Below, piece by piece: positions 53,002 to 60,894 of a stretch of DNA of 64,000 nt; the first letter of the stretch is position 1, and each line of letters begins with the position of its first letter. The position numbers and the translations under genes were made by a program. The notes beneath the pieces are model-generated. The model was given only the letters and a program-made list of their open reading frames with translations, had not been told where the DNA came from and did not search any database. Source of the DNA: Clostridium facile (GTDB taxonomy: Bacteria; Bacillota; Clostridia; Oscillospirales; Ruminococcaceae); NCBI RefSeq assembly GCF_014297275.1, contig NZ_JACOQK010000001.1, forward strand, positions 1,736,001 through 1,800,000, given 5' to 3'.

Positions 53002-54576
53002 ATGGAATTTCAAGCGATTTCTGTAGGATGGCTCTCTATCTTACCTCCAATTATCGCAATTATTCTGGCGCTTATCACCAAAGAGGTTATTTCTTCTTTA
53101 TTAATTGGCATCCTTTCTGGAAGTTTTATCTATGTACTCCACAGTGGAGGAAATCCTGTAGTAGGAACTGTGGAAACAAGTTTTAAGCTTATGGCTAACC
53201 GCATGGATGTACAAATCCTGTTATTTTTAGGGTTGTTAGGTGCATTGGTGGTAGTTATTGGTATGGCAGGAGGTAGCCGTGCTTATGGGCAATGGGCTAG
53301 TAAAAAATTAAAATCCAAACGTTCCTCTTTACTAGCTACTGCGCTACTGGGTGCTTGTATCTTTATTGACGATTATTTTAACTGCTTAACTGTTGGTACT
53401 GTAATGCGACCATTAACTGACAAACACGGCATTTCTCGCGCTAAGTTAGCTTATATTATTGATGCTACTGCCGGTCCAATTTGTATTATCGCACCCATTT
53501 CCAGCTGGGCAGTAGCTGTTGGTTCCAATCTGCGCATTACAGGAGAATTTGAAAGTGACTTGGCCGCTTTTGTAGCGACAATTCCTTATAATTTATACGC
53601 AATTCTTAGTTTAATTATGATTGTAATGGTATGTCTGTTTAATCTAGATTTTGGTTCTATGGCAAAAGCTGAATTTGCTGCGCAGCAGGAAGATACAGGT
53701 GTGGTAGACAATAATTTGGAAGAAGAATACCCTGTTTCTACAAAAGGGCGCGTTTGGGACATGTTAATTCCAGTATTGGCTTTAATTATTTTTTCTGTTT
53801 TCGCAATGCTATATAATGGTGGTTATTGGAGTGGAGATCCTGCGTTACATTCTATTCCTGCGGCATTCGGGAATTGTAATGCATCAGAAGCATTAGTAAT
53901 CGGTGCGTTTGGTGCGTTAATTATAGCTTTTCTTTTATTTATTCCCAGAAAAATTATTTCTTTCCAAAATTTTATGGAAGGGATTACAAAAGGTGTAAAA
54001 TCCATGGTACCCGCTTTTATTGTATTAATTTTAGCTTGGACCATTAGTGGGGTCTGCCAGGATTTATTGATGACAGGGGATTTTGTAAAGGATTTGGTAG
54101 CAGCTAGTTCCATACCATCTGCATTAATACCAGCAGTAGTATTTCTTGTTGCAGCTTTTTTATCTTTTGCTATGGGAACTGCGTGGGGTACATTTGGAAT
54201 CTTGATTCCTATTATAGTACCAATTTGTAGTTCGATTGCTCCAGATTTAATGGTAGTTTCATTATCTGCAACACTGGCTGGAAGTGTTTTTGGTGATCAC
54301 TGCTCCCCTATTTCGGATACCACGATCCTTTCCTCCACAGGGGCCGGCTGTAAACATATCCAACATGTTTCTACTCAGCTTCCATACGCTATTACTGTAG
54401 CATGTTGTTGTCTAATTGGATATTTAATCGCTGGATTTAGTAAAGCAAATGTATTTCTTTCCTTAGGAAGTTCACTTCTCCTTTTAATCATCGCAGTTAT
54501 TCTGTTGCATCGGTTTTCTTCCAAACAGATTGCACAACTCAAAGCGCAGCAGTCTGATAAATCTTTAAAAAATTAG
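53002..54576 (+). CDS. NhaC-family Na+/H+ antiporter
   Basis: 524 residues with about 12 helices. NhaC-type features include GWLSILPPIIAIILALITKEVISSLLIG near the start, CIFIDDYFNCLTVGTVMRP, the SFAMGTAWGTFGILIPI stretch, and the FGDHCSPISDTTILSSTGAGC motif, which holds the conserved polar residues. These exchange Na+ (or amines/malate/lactate in some members) for protons. ATG at 53002 follows GAGGAGG. It is a single gene with its own promoter and terminator. Confidence 0.92.
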   Translation: MEFQAISVGWLSILPPIIAIILALITKEVISSLLIGILSGSFIYVLHSGGNPVVGTVETSFKLMANRMDVQILLFLGLLGALVVVIGMAGGSRAYGQWASKKLKSKRSSLLATALLGACIFIDDYFNCLTVGTVMRPLTDKHGISRAKLAYIIDATAGPICIIAPISSWAVAVGSNLRITGEFESDLAAFVATIPYNLYAILSLIMIVMVCLFNLDFGSMAKAEFAAQQEDTGVVDNNLEEEYPVSTKGRVWDMLIPVLALIIFSVFAMLYNGGYWSGDPALHSIPAAFGNCNASEALVIGAFGALIIAFLLFIPRKIISFQNFMEGITKGVKSMVPAFIVLILAWTISGVCQDLLMTGDFVKDLVAASSIPSALIPAVVFLVAAFLSFAMGTAWGTFGILIPIIVPICSSIAPDLMVVSLSATLAGSVFGDHCSPISDTTILSSTGAGCKHIQHVSTQLPYAITVACCCLIGYLIAGFSKANVFLSLGSSLLLLIIAVILLHRFSSKQIAQLKAQQSDKSLKN

Positions 54577-54618
54577 ATATCCACCGTTTAATTTTAGAGT
54601 AAATAGTATCGTTAAAAT

Positions 54619-54650
54619 GGAAAAAAGGGAGCAAAAAGCTCCCTTTTTTC
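54619..54650. terminator. Bidirectional terminator between the NhaC and MYG1 genes
   Basis: A perfect 13-bp stem with arms GAAAAAAGGGAGC (54620-54632) and GCTCCCTTTTTTC (54638-54650). Confidence 0.95.
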
Positions 54651-54656
54651 ATTTTA

Positions 54657-55535
54657 TTAGATAGAATCTTGTTCTATCGAATTTGGCTGCTCATGCTTTT
54701 GTGTCCATAAACAGGCTTTTACCGCGTCTTCTAATGTTTCCGTCGCTACTAAAAAACGGTTATTATGGCAAAAACGCAAGGTAGAAATTCCGCTAAGCTG
54801 TTTTAATTCTTGATCCGGCTTTCCAGCCCATTCCTCCGGAAAATCGAATTTACTGATATTGGAATCATTTAATATCGGTACTGTTTGCGCATTATATCCA
54901 CCTCGTTGGGAAGGGTACACCACAAACTCCGCATCACTTCCTACCAAATACAATCTCCAAGGAGCAAACCTTGATAAAATCACAATATGGTTTTGTGCCT
55001 CTTTCAATGCGGATTCCACCAATAATTTGGCTCGATATATACTAAAAATCGAATCTATTTTATGCTGTAAAATCGTCTTAGCAAACTGTACTGCTTCTAC
55101 AAAGCAATCATCTGGATTTTCACTTGAATCCCAAGATGGGTTAAACAAACCTATTGCGTCCGCTAAAGGATGACCACAACCTGTATTATCCTCTAAATCC
55201 AATGGCTGTATAAAATTCTCGTCAAAACGTTGTTGTTCCTGTTCTGCCTGCTCTGGTGTACAACCCTGTTCTAATACTTGTTTTCCAAATTCGCGCCATA
55301 ATAGTCCAAAAGCTGCAAATGGAACCCCATTTTCCCGAATTTCAGCATCTTTTTGATGATGGTCAAATTTACCCCATCCAATATCATAAATCAGTGCATC
55401 TGTATCTTCTGGAACAGAAAATACCCGTGTTACTGTAATATTGGGATTTATTATTTGCAATAACGCAGTAGAAAAAACATCATCTGCATGGAATTTTCCT
55501 GCGTGGGTAATCACTTGGTTTGGTATTTTTATCAT
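54657..55535 (-). CDS. MYG1/UPF0160 family protein
   Basis: About 292 residues. The MYG1 hallmarks are THAGKFHADDVFSTALL at the start (a DHH-phosphoesterase-like metal motif), YDIGWGKFDHHQ, and a late WAGKPDQEL. Family members are thought to be exonucleases or phosphoesterases; in eukaryotes MYG1 is a 3'-5' RNA exonuclease. The bacterial role is not established. ATG at 55535 has GGGGAA upstream; the open frame to 55550 lacks a site. Confidence 0.9.
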   Translation of the reverse strand: MIKIPNQVITHAGKFHADDVFSTALLQIINPNITVTRVFSVPEDTDALIYDIGWGKFDHHQKDAEIRENGVPFAAFGLLWREFGKQVLEQGCTPEQAEQEQQRFDENFIQPLDLEDNTGCGHPLADAIGLFNPSWDSSENPDDCFVEAVQFAKTILQHKIDSIFSIYRAKLLVESALKEAQNHIVILSRFAPWRLYLVGSDAEFVVYPSQRGGYNAQTVPILNDSNISKFDFPEEWAGKPDQELKQLSGISTLRFCHNNRFLVATETLEDAVKACLWTQKHEQPNSIEQDSI

Positions 55536-55821
55536 AAATCTTTTCCCCAATTCGATTTTTGTTATTATGTAGTATCATTGATGTAACTATTATAAAATAC
55601 CAAAACAGTTTTTTCAACTAAAAATCTAGTTGAAGAAAGAATAAATAAAATCATAGAAAATAAACCTTTTTTAATAAAAAGGGAAATAAAAGATTATTCT
55701 AAAAAAATAGCTTACAATAAATACTCTAGCCATGATCTTCTTTCCGTAATTGATTTGCTTCTTTAAAATTAAGAGACTTGTATATCATTTATTTTAGATG
55801 GAATAAAATCGAAAAGAAAAC
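55536..55821. other. Intergenic region, no gene seen
   Basis: AT-rich spacer. It must hold the MYG1 promoter, but I could not fix clear hexamers. No repeat or frame of note. Confidence 0.45.
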
Positions 55822-55860
55822 AAAAAATATCCCGGTATTCTAAAATACCGGGATATTTTT
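55822..55860 (-). terminator. Terminator of the DUF1540 gene
   Basis: A 13-bp stem ATATCCCGGTATT (55827-55839) / AATACCGGGATAT (55844-55856) flanked by A and T runs. Confidence 0.93.
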
Positions 55861-55869
55861 CGTGAATTT

Positions 55870-56034
55870 TTATTTTTTTTCAAAAGACTGGCAGTCAGTA
55901 CATTCTACCATCGTTGGATTTGTTTCGTGGGTACCAACTGTAATTTTGTTTAAACTACAATATGGTTCAGTGGAACAATGGTGTTTACATTGGTCTACTG
56001 TACACCCGATGCTGTGGTTTGCTTGACAATCCAT
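55870..56034 (-). CDS. DUF1540 cysteine-rich protein, 54 aa
   Basis: ATG at 56034 follows AAGGAGG; stop at 55870. Seven cysteines follow the DUF1540 pattern: IGCTVDQCKHHC, YCSLNKITVGTHE and ECTDCQSF, a probable zinc- or iron-binding fold. Function is unknown, though the family is frequent in spore-formers. It is monocistronic with a strong terminator. Confidence 0.9.
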   Translation of the reverse strand: MDCQANHSIGCTVDQCKHHCSTEPYCSLNKITVGTHETNPTMVECTDCQSFEKK

Positions 56035-56212
56035 TTGTTGCGCCTCCTTTTCAGAATGGTATCTTTAGTATGGACAAAATCCAAAAAGATATACCTTACT
56101 GAAAACGAACAACATACTCCATTTTATGAAAAAACTAGTGATATTTTACTGCATAAAGGTAAAACCGACCAAGGAATACAGCTAATAAATCCATAAAACG
56201 GATTTTTCAATT

Positions 56213-56854
56213 TTAAATTTTGGAGTAACCATAGCTATTAGCCAAAGCATCAATTTTATGGTTTTCCTTACAGAATGGGCAATCCCGGAAGGAGTAGGTT
56301 TGATAATCTGGAATATCTTCTTTTTGAAAAATACTTTTTACTGGAATATCTTGTACTTCATCCATTGTGCTAAAAATAGCAGAAATTCCAATCACATTAC
56401 CGCCATAATAATCCAAACATTCCAAAGAACGTTTTGCTGTTTTACCAGTTGTAATCGAAGCGATTAGCAGCAATATTCTCTTTCCCGCAATCATATCTTG
56501 GATATTATCGCGGAAGATCATCTGACCATTGGTATTAAATTCTGGTGTTACTACATAAATTGTACTACTGGAATTCATCTGCATATAGGAGGTTTTGGTC
56601 AGTTCACGTGCCAAAAAGCTACCAATTACTTCACTGCCATCCATACAAATAATCGTATCCACTAAAGTTGTACTGGAATAGTAATCAGCAAAGTTTAAGG
56701 CTGCATTTCTAGCCATATTATGGTCGTGCTTTACCCTAGTAATATCAATATAATAATTGATGTGGGAATGGCTGGTTACAAAATGTCCTGGTATGGCGGA
56801 AATAATGACATCTCCATGGATACTAGATTTAATTTCAATTGCCTGTTTATTCAT
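56213..56854 (-). CDS. Phosphoribosyltransferase-like protein (OPRT type)
   Basis: About 213 residues. The order resembles orotate phosphoribosyltransferase: a dimer-like N-terminus, IICMDGSEVIGSFLARELT, and a PRPP-loop region in KRILLLIASITTGKTAKRSLE. The loop lacks the usual DD pair before ITTG (it reads LLIASITTG), so catalysis on PRPP is doubtful or altered. A C-terminal CPFC pair may bind metal. In Clostridia this variant is often called orotate phosphoribosyltransferase but stands apart from the pyr operon. ATG at 56854 follows AAGGAGG. Confidence 0.72.
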   Translation of the reverse strand: MNKQAIEIKSSIHGDVIISAIPGHFVTSHSHINYYIDITRVKHDHNMARNAALNFADYYSSTTLVDTIICMDGSEVIGSFLARELTKTSYMQMNSSSTIYVVTPEFNTNGQMIFRDNIQDMIAGKRILLLIASITTGKTAKRSLECLDYYGGNVIGISAIFSTMDEVQDIPVKSIFQKEDIPDYQTYSFRDCPFCKENHKIDALANSYGYSKI

Positions 56855-56875
56855 AGTCAAAGCCTCCTTAATCAT

Positions 56876-57129
56876 GTAATAAAGAAAAAATTTATTTTAT
56901 TTATTATATCATTCATTTCTATATTTTTCAATCATTTATTATATAATTTATATTATTTGTACAAATATAAAAAATTATTTTTTGTGATCCTACAAAATTA
57001 AAGGACGTATAAACAACCATAAAAATACATTCTGTACTATTATGGTTGAATATACTATTATTTAAATTTATTTGTCAATTTGCTATATTTTCTTCACGAA
57101 TTATTGTTAAATATTTTTTCTTTTTTTGC
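56876..57129. other. Intergenic region with a long-range stem
   Basis: Very AT-rich. CAACCATAA (57014-57022) and TTATGGTTG (57040-57048) form a 9-bp stem with a 17-nt loop. Nothing else can be supported. Confidence 0.45.
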
Positions 57130-57158
57130 TTGATCTTTTTTCCAATTTGGAAGATAAT
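57130..57158 (+). promoter_or_regulatory. Promoter with palindrome in the spacer, before the 99-aa gene
   Basis: TTGATC (57130-57135) and GATAAT (57153-57158) are 17 bp apart. The perfect palindrome TTCCAA-T-TTGGAA (57140-57152) sits inside the spacer, a typical repressor position. Confidence 0.6.
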
Positions 57159-57193
57159 AAAATTAGATAAAATCACACAGGGAGGTTGAAGTA

Positions 57194-57493
57194 ATGAACA
57201 GTAAAATGGTACAAACAGAACGTGGAACAATGGAAGAAAAATTGCCAGAAAATATTGAGTTTTCTCAGGTGATTAAAATCTCAAAAGAAAAACAGTACAA
57301 TCCACACAATGATTATACTGTTCCCCCTGAATTATTAGATTGCAATAGCTGCCAGCCATGTTTTGTATTATGGAATTCTCCAAATGGATTAGCGCTTACC
57401 TGCCAAGAACAAAATGGTTTTGTAACAAAATACCAAGACCAAATTGGAGTAGAAGAATTCCAAACAATAGTAGATACAATTATATGGGAATAA
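57194..57493 (+). CDS. Hypothetical protein, 99 aa
   Basis: ATG at 57194 follows GGGAGGTTGAAGT. A small acidic protein with three Cys in the middle (LDCNSCQPCFV) and a fourth at LTCQEQ, then a beta-strand-like tail. I do not recognise a family. The promoter has an operator-like palindrome, so it seems regulated rather than constitutive. It has a shared terminator with thiD. Confidence 0.65.
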   Translation: MNSKMVQTERGTMEEKLPENIEFSQVIKISKEKQYNPHNDYTVPPELLDCNSCQPCFVLWNSPNGLALTCQEQNGFVTKYQDQIGVEEFQTIVDTIIWE

Positions 57494-57527
57494 TCTTAAA
57501 ATCTAGACGGTGTTCTTATCATAATAG

Positions 57528-57558
57528 AAACAGGCAGAGGGATTTCTCTGCCTGTTTT
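57528..57558. terminator. Terminator between the 99-aa gene and thiD
   Basis: A perfect 12-bp stem AAACAGGCAGAG (57528-57539) / CTCTGCCTGTTT (57546-57557), immediately after the thiD stop. Confidence 0.92.
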
Positions 57559-57559
57559 G

Positions 57560-58339
57560 CTATTTTATTGGATACATATGGTCTAATGGCCCGTTTCCAT
57601 GCCCTAAATTTAACTTGGAGGACAGTGTGCCGGTCAAGTATTGTTTTGCCTTTTTAATGCTATTTTGCAAATCAATCCCTTCTGACAGCCCGCAGGCAAT
57701 AGCGGAAGATAAGGTGCAGCCTGTACCGTGATTATTTGGATTATTTATCCTATTGGTATGAAACCAATGGTACTCCCCATCGTATAGCAGGTCATCTGCG
57801 TCCCCATCTAGGTGTCCTCCTTTTAACAGGATTGCGGAACCAAATTGATGATGTAATCTTTCTGCTGCCTCTTCCATCTCCTTCCTGGTTGTGATTTCGG
57901 TATCCAGTAAGTATTCCGCCTCCGGAAGGTTAGGAGTAACCAGCTTTGCCAATGGAAATAATTCCTGTTTACAAACCTGTATTGTCTGCTGGGTCATCAA
58001 AGCTTTCCCGCTGGTAGAAACCATAACAGGGTCTATTACTAGGTTTCTTGTATGGTATTGTACTAATTTTTTGGCTACAACATGGGCGATTTCATGATTT
58101 GGAATCATCCCAATTTTCACTGCGTCCGGTGTGATATCCTGGAAAATACAGTCCAACTGTTGAGATACTATTTCCACAGGACATTCCCACACAGAAACAA
58201 CGCCTAATGTGTTTTGCGCTGTAACTGCAGTGATTACACTCATTCCGTATTGTTTATGTACTGTAATCGTCTTTAAATCCGCCTGTATCCCCGCGCCTCC
58301 ACTACAATCGGACCCAGCAATTGTTAATATTTTTTTCAT
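57560..58339 (-). CDS. thiD: Hydroxymethylpyrimidine/phosphomethylpyrimidine kinase
   Basis: About 259 residues. It phosphorylates HMP and HMP-P for thiamine synthesis. Ribokinase-fold landmarks are TIAGSDCSGGAGIQADLKT at the start, VIDPVMVSTSGKALM in the middle and NPNNHGTGCTLSSAIACGL near the end, with the catalytic Asp/GTGC. ATG at 58339 has GGAGG five bases upstream. It is last of thiW-thiM-thiE-thiD, under the TPP riboswitch. Confidence 0.96.
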   Translation of the reverse strand: MKKILTIAGSDCSGGAGIQADLKTITVHKQYGMSVITAVTAQNTLGVVSVWECPVEIVSQQLDCIFQDITPDAVKIGMIPNHEIAHVVAKKLVQYHTRNLVIDPVMVSTSGKALMTQQTIQVCKQELFPLAKLVTPNLPEAEYLLDTEITTRKEMEEAAERLHHQFGSAILLKGGHLDGDADDLLYDGEYHWFHTNRINNPNNHGTGCTLSSAIACGLSEGIDLQNSIKKAKQYLTGTLSSKLNLGHGNGPLDHMYPIK

Positions 58340-58362
58340 CACGCCCTCCTTGCATACAAAGA

Positions 58363-59004
58363 TTATGCTTTTACCATTTTTTCCGCCAATTGACGCAGTT
58401 CTCTTGTGGCTTTCGAAATATCGTTTTGGGCGAAAATAGCGGAAACAACTGCAACTCCATTGACTCCGCTTCCAGATAATTGCAACAGATTATGGGCATT
58501 GATTCCTCCAATGGCAACAACCGGGATAGATACCGCCTTGCAGATTTGCTTTAAGGTATCAAACGAAACATCACTGGCATCCAATTTGGTAGAGGTAGAA
58601 AACACAGCTCCAACCCCTAAATAATCCGCCCCCATTTGTTCTGCAAGTATAGCCTGCTCCACTGTTTGGGCTGATACACCAATAATTTTATCTTTCCCAA
58701 GGCGTTCCCGTACCTGGTTTGCTGCCAGGTCAGATTGCCCTACATGGATGCCGTCAGCGCCACAAGCAATCGCAACTTCCAGATTATCATTGATAATAAA
58801 CGGGATATTATGTTTCTGGCAAACGGACTGAATCTTGACTGCTTCTGCTAGGAAATCTTTATCCGACAATTCTTTCTCCCGCAATTGGACGATTGTCGTC
58901 CCCGCTAAAATAGTTTCTTCTACCTGGTCCACCAAATCATGGTCCCCTAACCAACTTCGGTCAGTAACCGCATATAATAATAAATCATCTGGTGTAAACT
59001 TCAA
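58363..59004 (-). CDS. thiE: Thiamine-phosphate synthase
   Basis: 213 residues. It condenses HMP-PP and thiazole phosphate to thiamine phosphate. The TIM-barrel motifs are VQLREKELSDKDF, IINDNLEVAIACGADGIHVGQSDL, IGVSAQTVEQA and GVGAVFSTSTK. It starts with TTG at 59004 (AAAGGAGGGG seven bases upstream) and overlaps the end of thiM by 20 bp, a strong sign of coupling. Confidence 0.96.
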   Translation of the reverse strand: MKFTPDDLLLYAVTDRSWLGDHDLVDQVEETILAGTTIVQLREKELSDKDFLAEAVKIQSVCQKHNIPFIINDNLEVAIACGADGIHVGQSDLAANQVRERLGKDKIIGVSAQTVEQAILAEQMGADYLGVGAVFSTSTKLDASDVSFDTLKQICKAVSIPVVAIGGINAHNLLQLSGSGVNGVAVVSAIFAQNDISKATRELRQLAEKMVKA

Positions 59005-59815
59005 TTTTCGCCCCTCCTTTCAGGATATCATCTTCCATTTTACTCATGGCGTCGATTAGATAGGTGCGGAAACTAGAAGTCCCACCATTGGTTTCACATA
59101 TTTTTTGATAAGCCAATTCTCCACACAGCCCCATTGCCGCAATCGCAGCAACAGTTGCCTCGGTAACCCTATCTGAATTCGCCGCACAATAAGCCGCGAT
59201 CACCCCTGTTAACATACATCCTGTACCAGTAATTTTAGACATCACAGGATGTCCATTCCGGATGACATAGGCCTGGGTGGTATCACATACCAAATCAATC
59301 GCCCCAGTAATGGCGATGGTAGACCCTGTACTTTCACTCAGCTTCGTGGCAAATTCAACCGCTTGCGGGAGATTTTGTTCGGTAATAGCGTCTAATTCAT
59401 TGGCGTCTACCCCTTGGGTATTGCCTTTTCCCGCCGCAATCGTCTTGATTTCAGAACTATTTCCACGGATAACAGTAAATTTTACTTCTTCTAATAAAGA
59501 TTTTGCTGTGTTCGTCCTCAATTGGGAAGCACCGGCTCCTACTGGGTCCAATACGGTAATGTGTCCCAACCGATTTGCCTGTTTTCCTGCCAAAAGCATG
59601 GAGGAAATTGTTCTGGAATTCAATGTTCCGATATTAATATCCAATCCAGCGCAAATAGAAGTAATCTCTTCTACCTCCTGCTGGTCATCCGCCATAATCG
59701 GGGAGCCTCCACATGCCAGCAATATATTGGCTACATCATTTACTGTTACATAATTAGTAATACAATGGATTAAGGGAACCCGTTCCCGTACGTTTTGGAT
59801 GATTCCTTCTAGCAT
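58985..59815 (-). CDS. thiM: Hydroxyethylthiazole kinase
   Basis: About 276 residues. It phosphorylates thiazole alcohol in salvage. Signatures are PLIHCITNYVTVNDVANILLACG near the N-terminus, LDPVGAGASQLRT, VIRGNSSEI and GTGCMLTG. ATG at 59815 has AGGAAGGTG. Salvage kinases ThiM and ThiD with ThiE, and no thiC or thiG nearby, suggest the operon is built for scavenging precursors. Confidence 0.96.
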   Translation of the reverse strand: MLEGIIQNVRERVPLIHCITNYVTVNDVANILLACGGSPIMADDQQEVEEITSICAGLDINIGTLNSRTISSMLLAGKQANRLGHITVLDPVGAGASQLRTNTAKSLLEEVKFTVIRGNSSEIKTIAAGKGNTQGVDANELDAITEQNLPQAVEFATKLSESTGSTIAITGAIDLVCDTTQAYVIRNGHPVMSKITGTGCMLTGVIAAYCAANSDRVTEATVAAIAAMGLCGELAYQKICETNGGTSSFRTYLIDAMSKMEDDILKGGAKIEVYTR

Positions 59816-59837
59816 ATTTCGCACCTTCCTACTCTAT

Positions 59838-60356
59838 TTATTGTTTTGCTGTACCAAGGGAAACTTGCACACGTTCTAACACTTTTGCCCTTTTTAAAGC
59901 ACATAATAACACAAAAGCCATGGTAGCTCCTCCCGCTGTGCTTACCAAAAATGGTACCACATAAGCAAATGCCGCTGCTTCTTGCCCCATGATTAGTGTA
60001 GCTACTGGATAAGCTACCAAAGCACCTAAAATACCAGTGCCAAATACTTCCCCAATATAGGCCAAATAAAGCTTTTTACCAAAATACTGATACAATATCC
60101 CACAAAGCAAGGCACCTACCATGCTACCTGGAAAAGCAAGTAAACTTCCTGTTCCTAATAAAACACGGATTAACGAAGTGGCAAATGCCATGCCAAATCC
60201 ATAGGCAGGTCCCAGTGTTACCCCTGCAATTACATTGACAACATGCTGTACTGGAAAGCATTTTGACGCGCCTACCGGGATGTAAAATGCGGAACAGACT
60301 ACCCCTAACGCAATCAATACAGCCGCAGTTGTTAGTTTTTTAATTTGATAATTCAT
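59838..60356 (-). CDS. thiW: ThiW-type ECF transporter S component for thiazole
   Basis: About 172 residues with about five to six helices. ThiW-type S components import the thiazole precursor through the ECF module encoded elsewhere. The start TTAAVLIALGVVCSAFYIPVGASKCFPVQHVVNVIAGV is characteristic (VQHxxN motif). ATG at 60356 follows AAAGGAG; the longer frame runs into the riboswitch terminator. It is the first gene downstream of the TPP riboswitch. Confidence 0.9.
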   Translation of the reverse strand: MNYQIKKLTTAAVLIALGVVCSAFYIPVGASKCFPVQHVVNVIAGVTLGPAYGFGMAFATSLIRVLLGTGSLLAFPGSMVGALLCGILYQYFGKKLYLAYIGEVFGTGILGALVAYPVATLIMGQEAAAFAYVVPFLVSTAGGATMAFVLLCALKRAKVLERVQVSLGTAKQ

Positions 60357-60395
60357 AAAAACACTCCTTTTGAACACAGCCGATCCGATCCAGAC

Positions 60396-60430
60396 AAACA
60401 AAAAACGGAATATGCCACCAGCATATTCCG
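60396..60430 (-). terminator. Riboswitch-controlled terminator before thiW
   Basis: CGGAATATGC (60406-60415) / GCATATTCCG (60421-60430), followed on the minus strand by T6, placed between the TPP aptamer and thiW. This is the expression platform. Confidence 0.92.
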
Positions 60431-60442
60431 CAATTTTATCAT

Positions 60443-60537
60443 TCCGCAACATCCCTACGTTGGCATTATCCAAATCAGGTTATGGGTCGAAGTTGATGAC
60501 TTCCTCTCAGCCTGCTATCACAAGCTCCCCGGCTTAT
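60443..60537 (-). ncRNA. TPP riboswitch (THI element)
   Basis: Read on the minus strand it contains the THI-box landmarks in order: CCGGGGAGC, AGGCTGAGAGG, a GACCC stem, ACCTGATTTGGATAATGCCA and ACGTAGGGATG. It is followed by a terminator and then thiW, so thiamine pyrophosphate binding would stop transcription of thiW-thiM-thiE-thiD. Confidence 0.97.
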
Positions 60538-60558
60538 ATTCTATTTATTTTTAAATTT

Positions 60559-60587
60559 ATTGTAGCACTGGTTTTTTTATTTGTCAA
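60559..60587 (-). promoter_or_regulatory. Promoter of the thiamine operon
   Basis: On the minus strand TTGACA (60582-60587) and TACAAT (60559-60564) are 17 bp apart, just upstream of the riboswitch. Confidence 0.85.
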
Positions 60588-60774
60588 TAAAAATGCTAAA
60601 TTGATAAAACACCAAAAAAATTATTCTAAATTCTGCAATTATCACAAAAAAATATTGAATATTTTGGCTTATTGCATTTTATTTTGTGATAACACAAGAA
60701 AAATCAGCAAATTTTTTGTGTATTTTTCTTATTATTTTCTATGGATACAGGACAATCTTTAGGAAGATAATCAA

Positions 60775-60818
60775 TTGAAAAATAAGGTAGAAAAATGGTA
60801 TTATCTATAATAGATAAT
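60775..60818 (+). promoter_or_regulatory. Hydrogenase promoter with palindrome on the -10
   Basis: TTGAAA (60775-60780) and TATTAT (60799-60804), 18 bp apart. The perfect 19-nt palindrome ATTATCTATAATAGATAAT (60800-60818) overlaps the -10, so a bound protein would block transcription. It is not the Rex or Fur consensus. Confidence 0.6.
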
Positions 60819-60894
60819 GGTCTTGTTGTGCGCAAATTGTCCTCAATTTTTGGCCGATGAAAAACAAACTAACAGGCAAAAGGAGAATTGTTTC

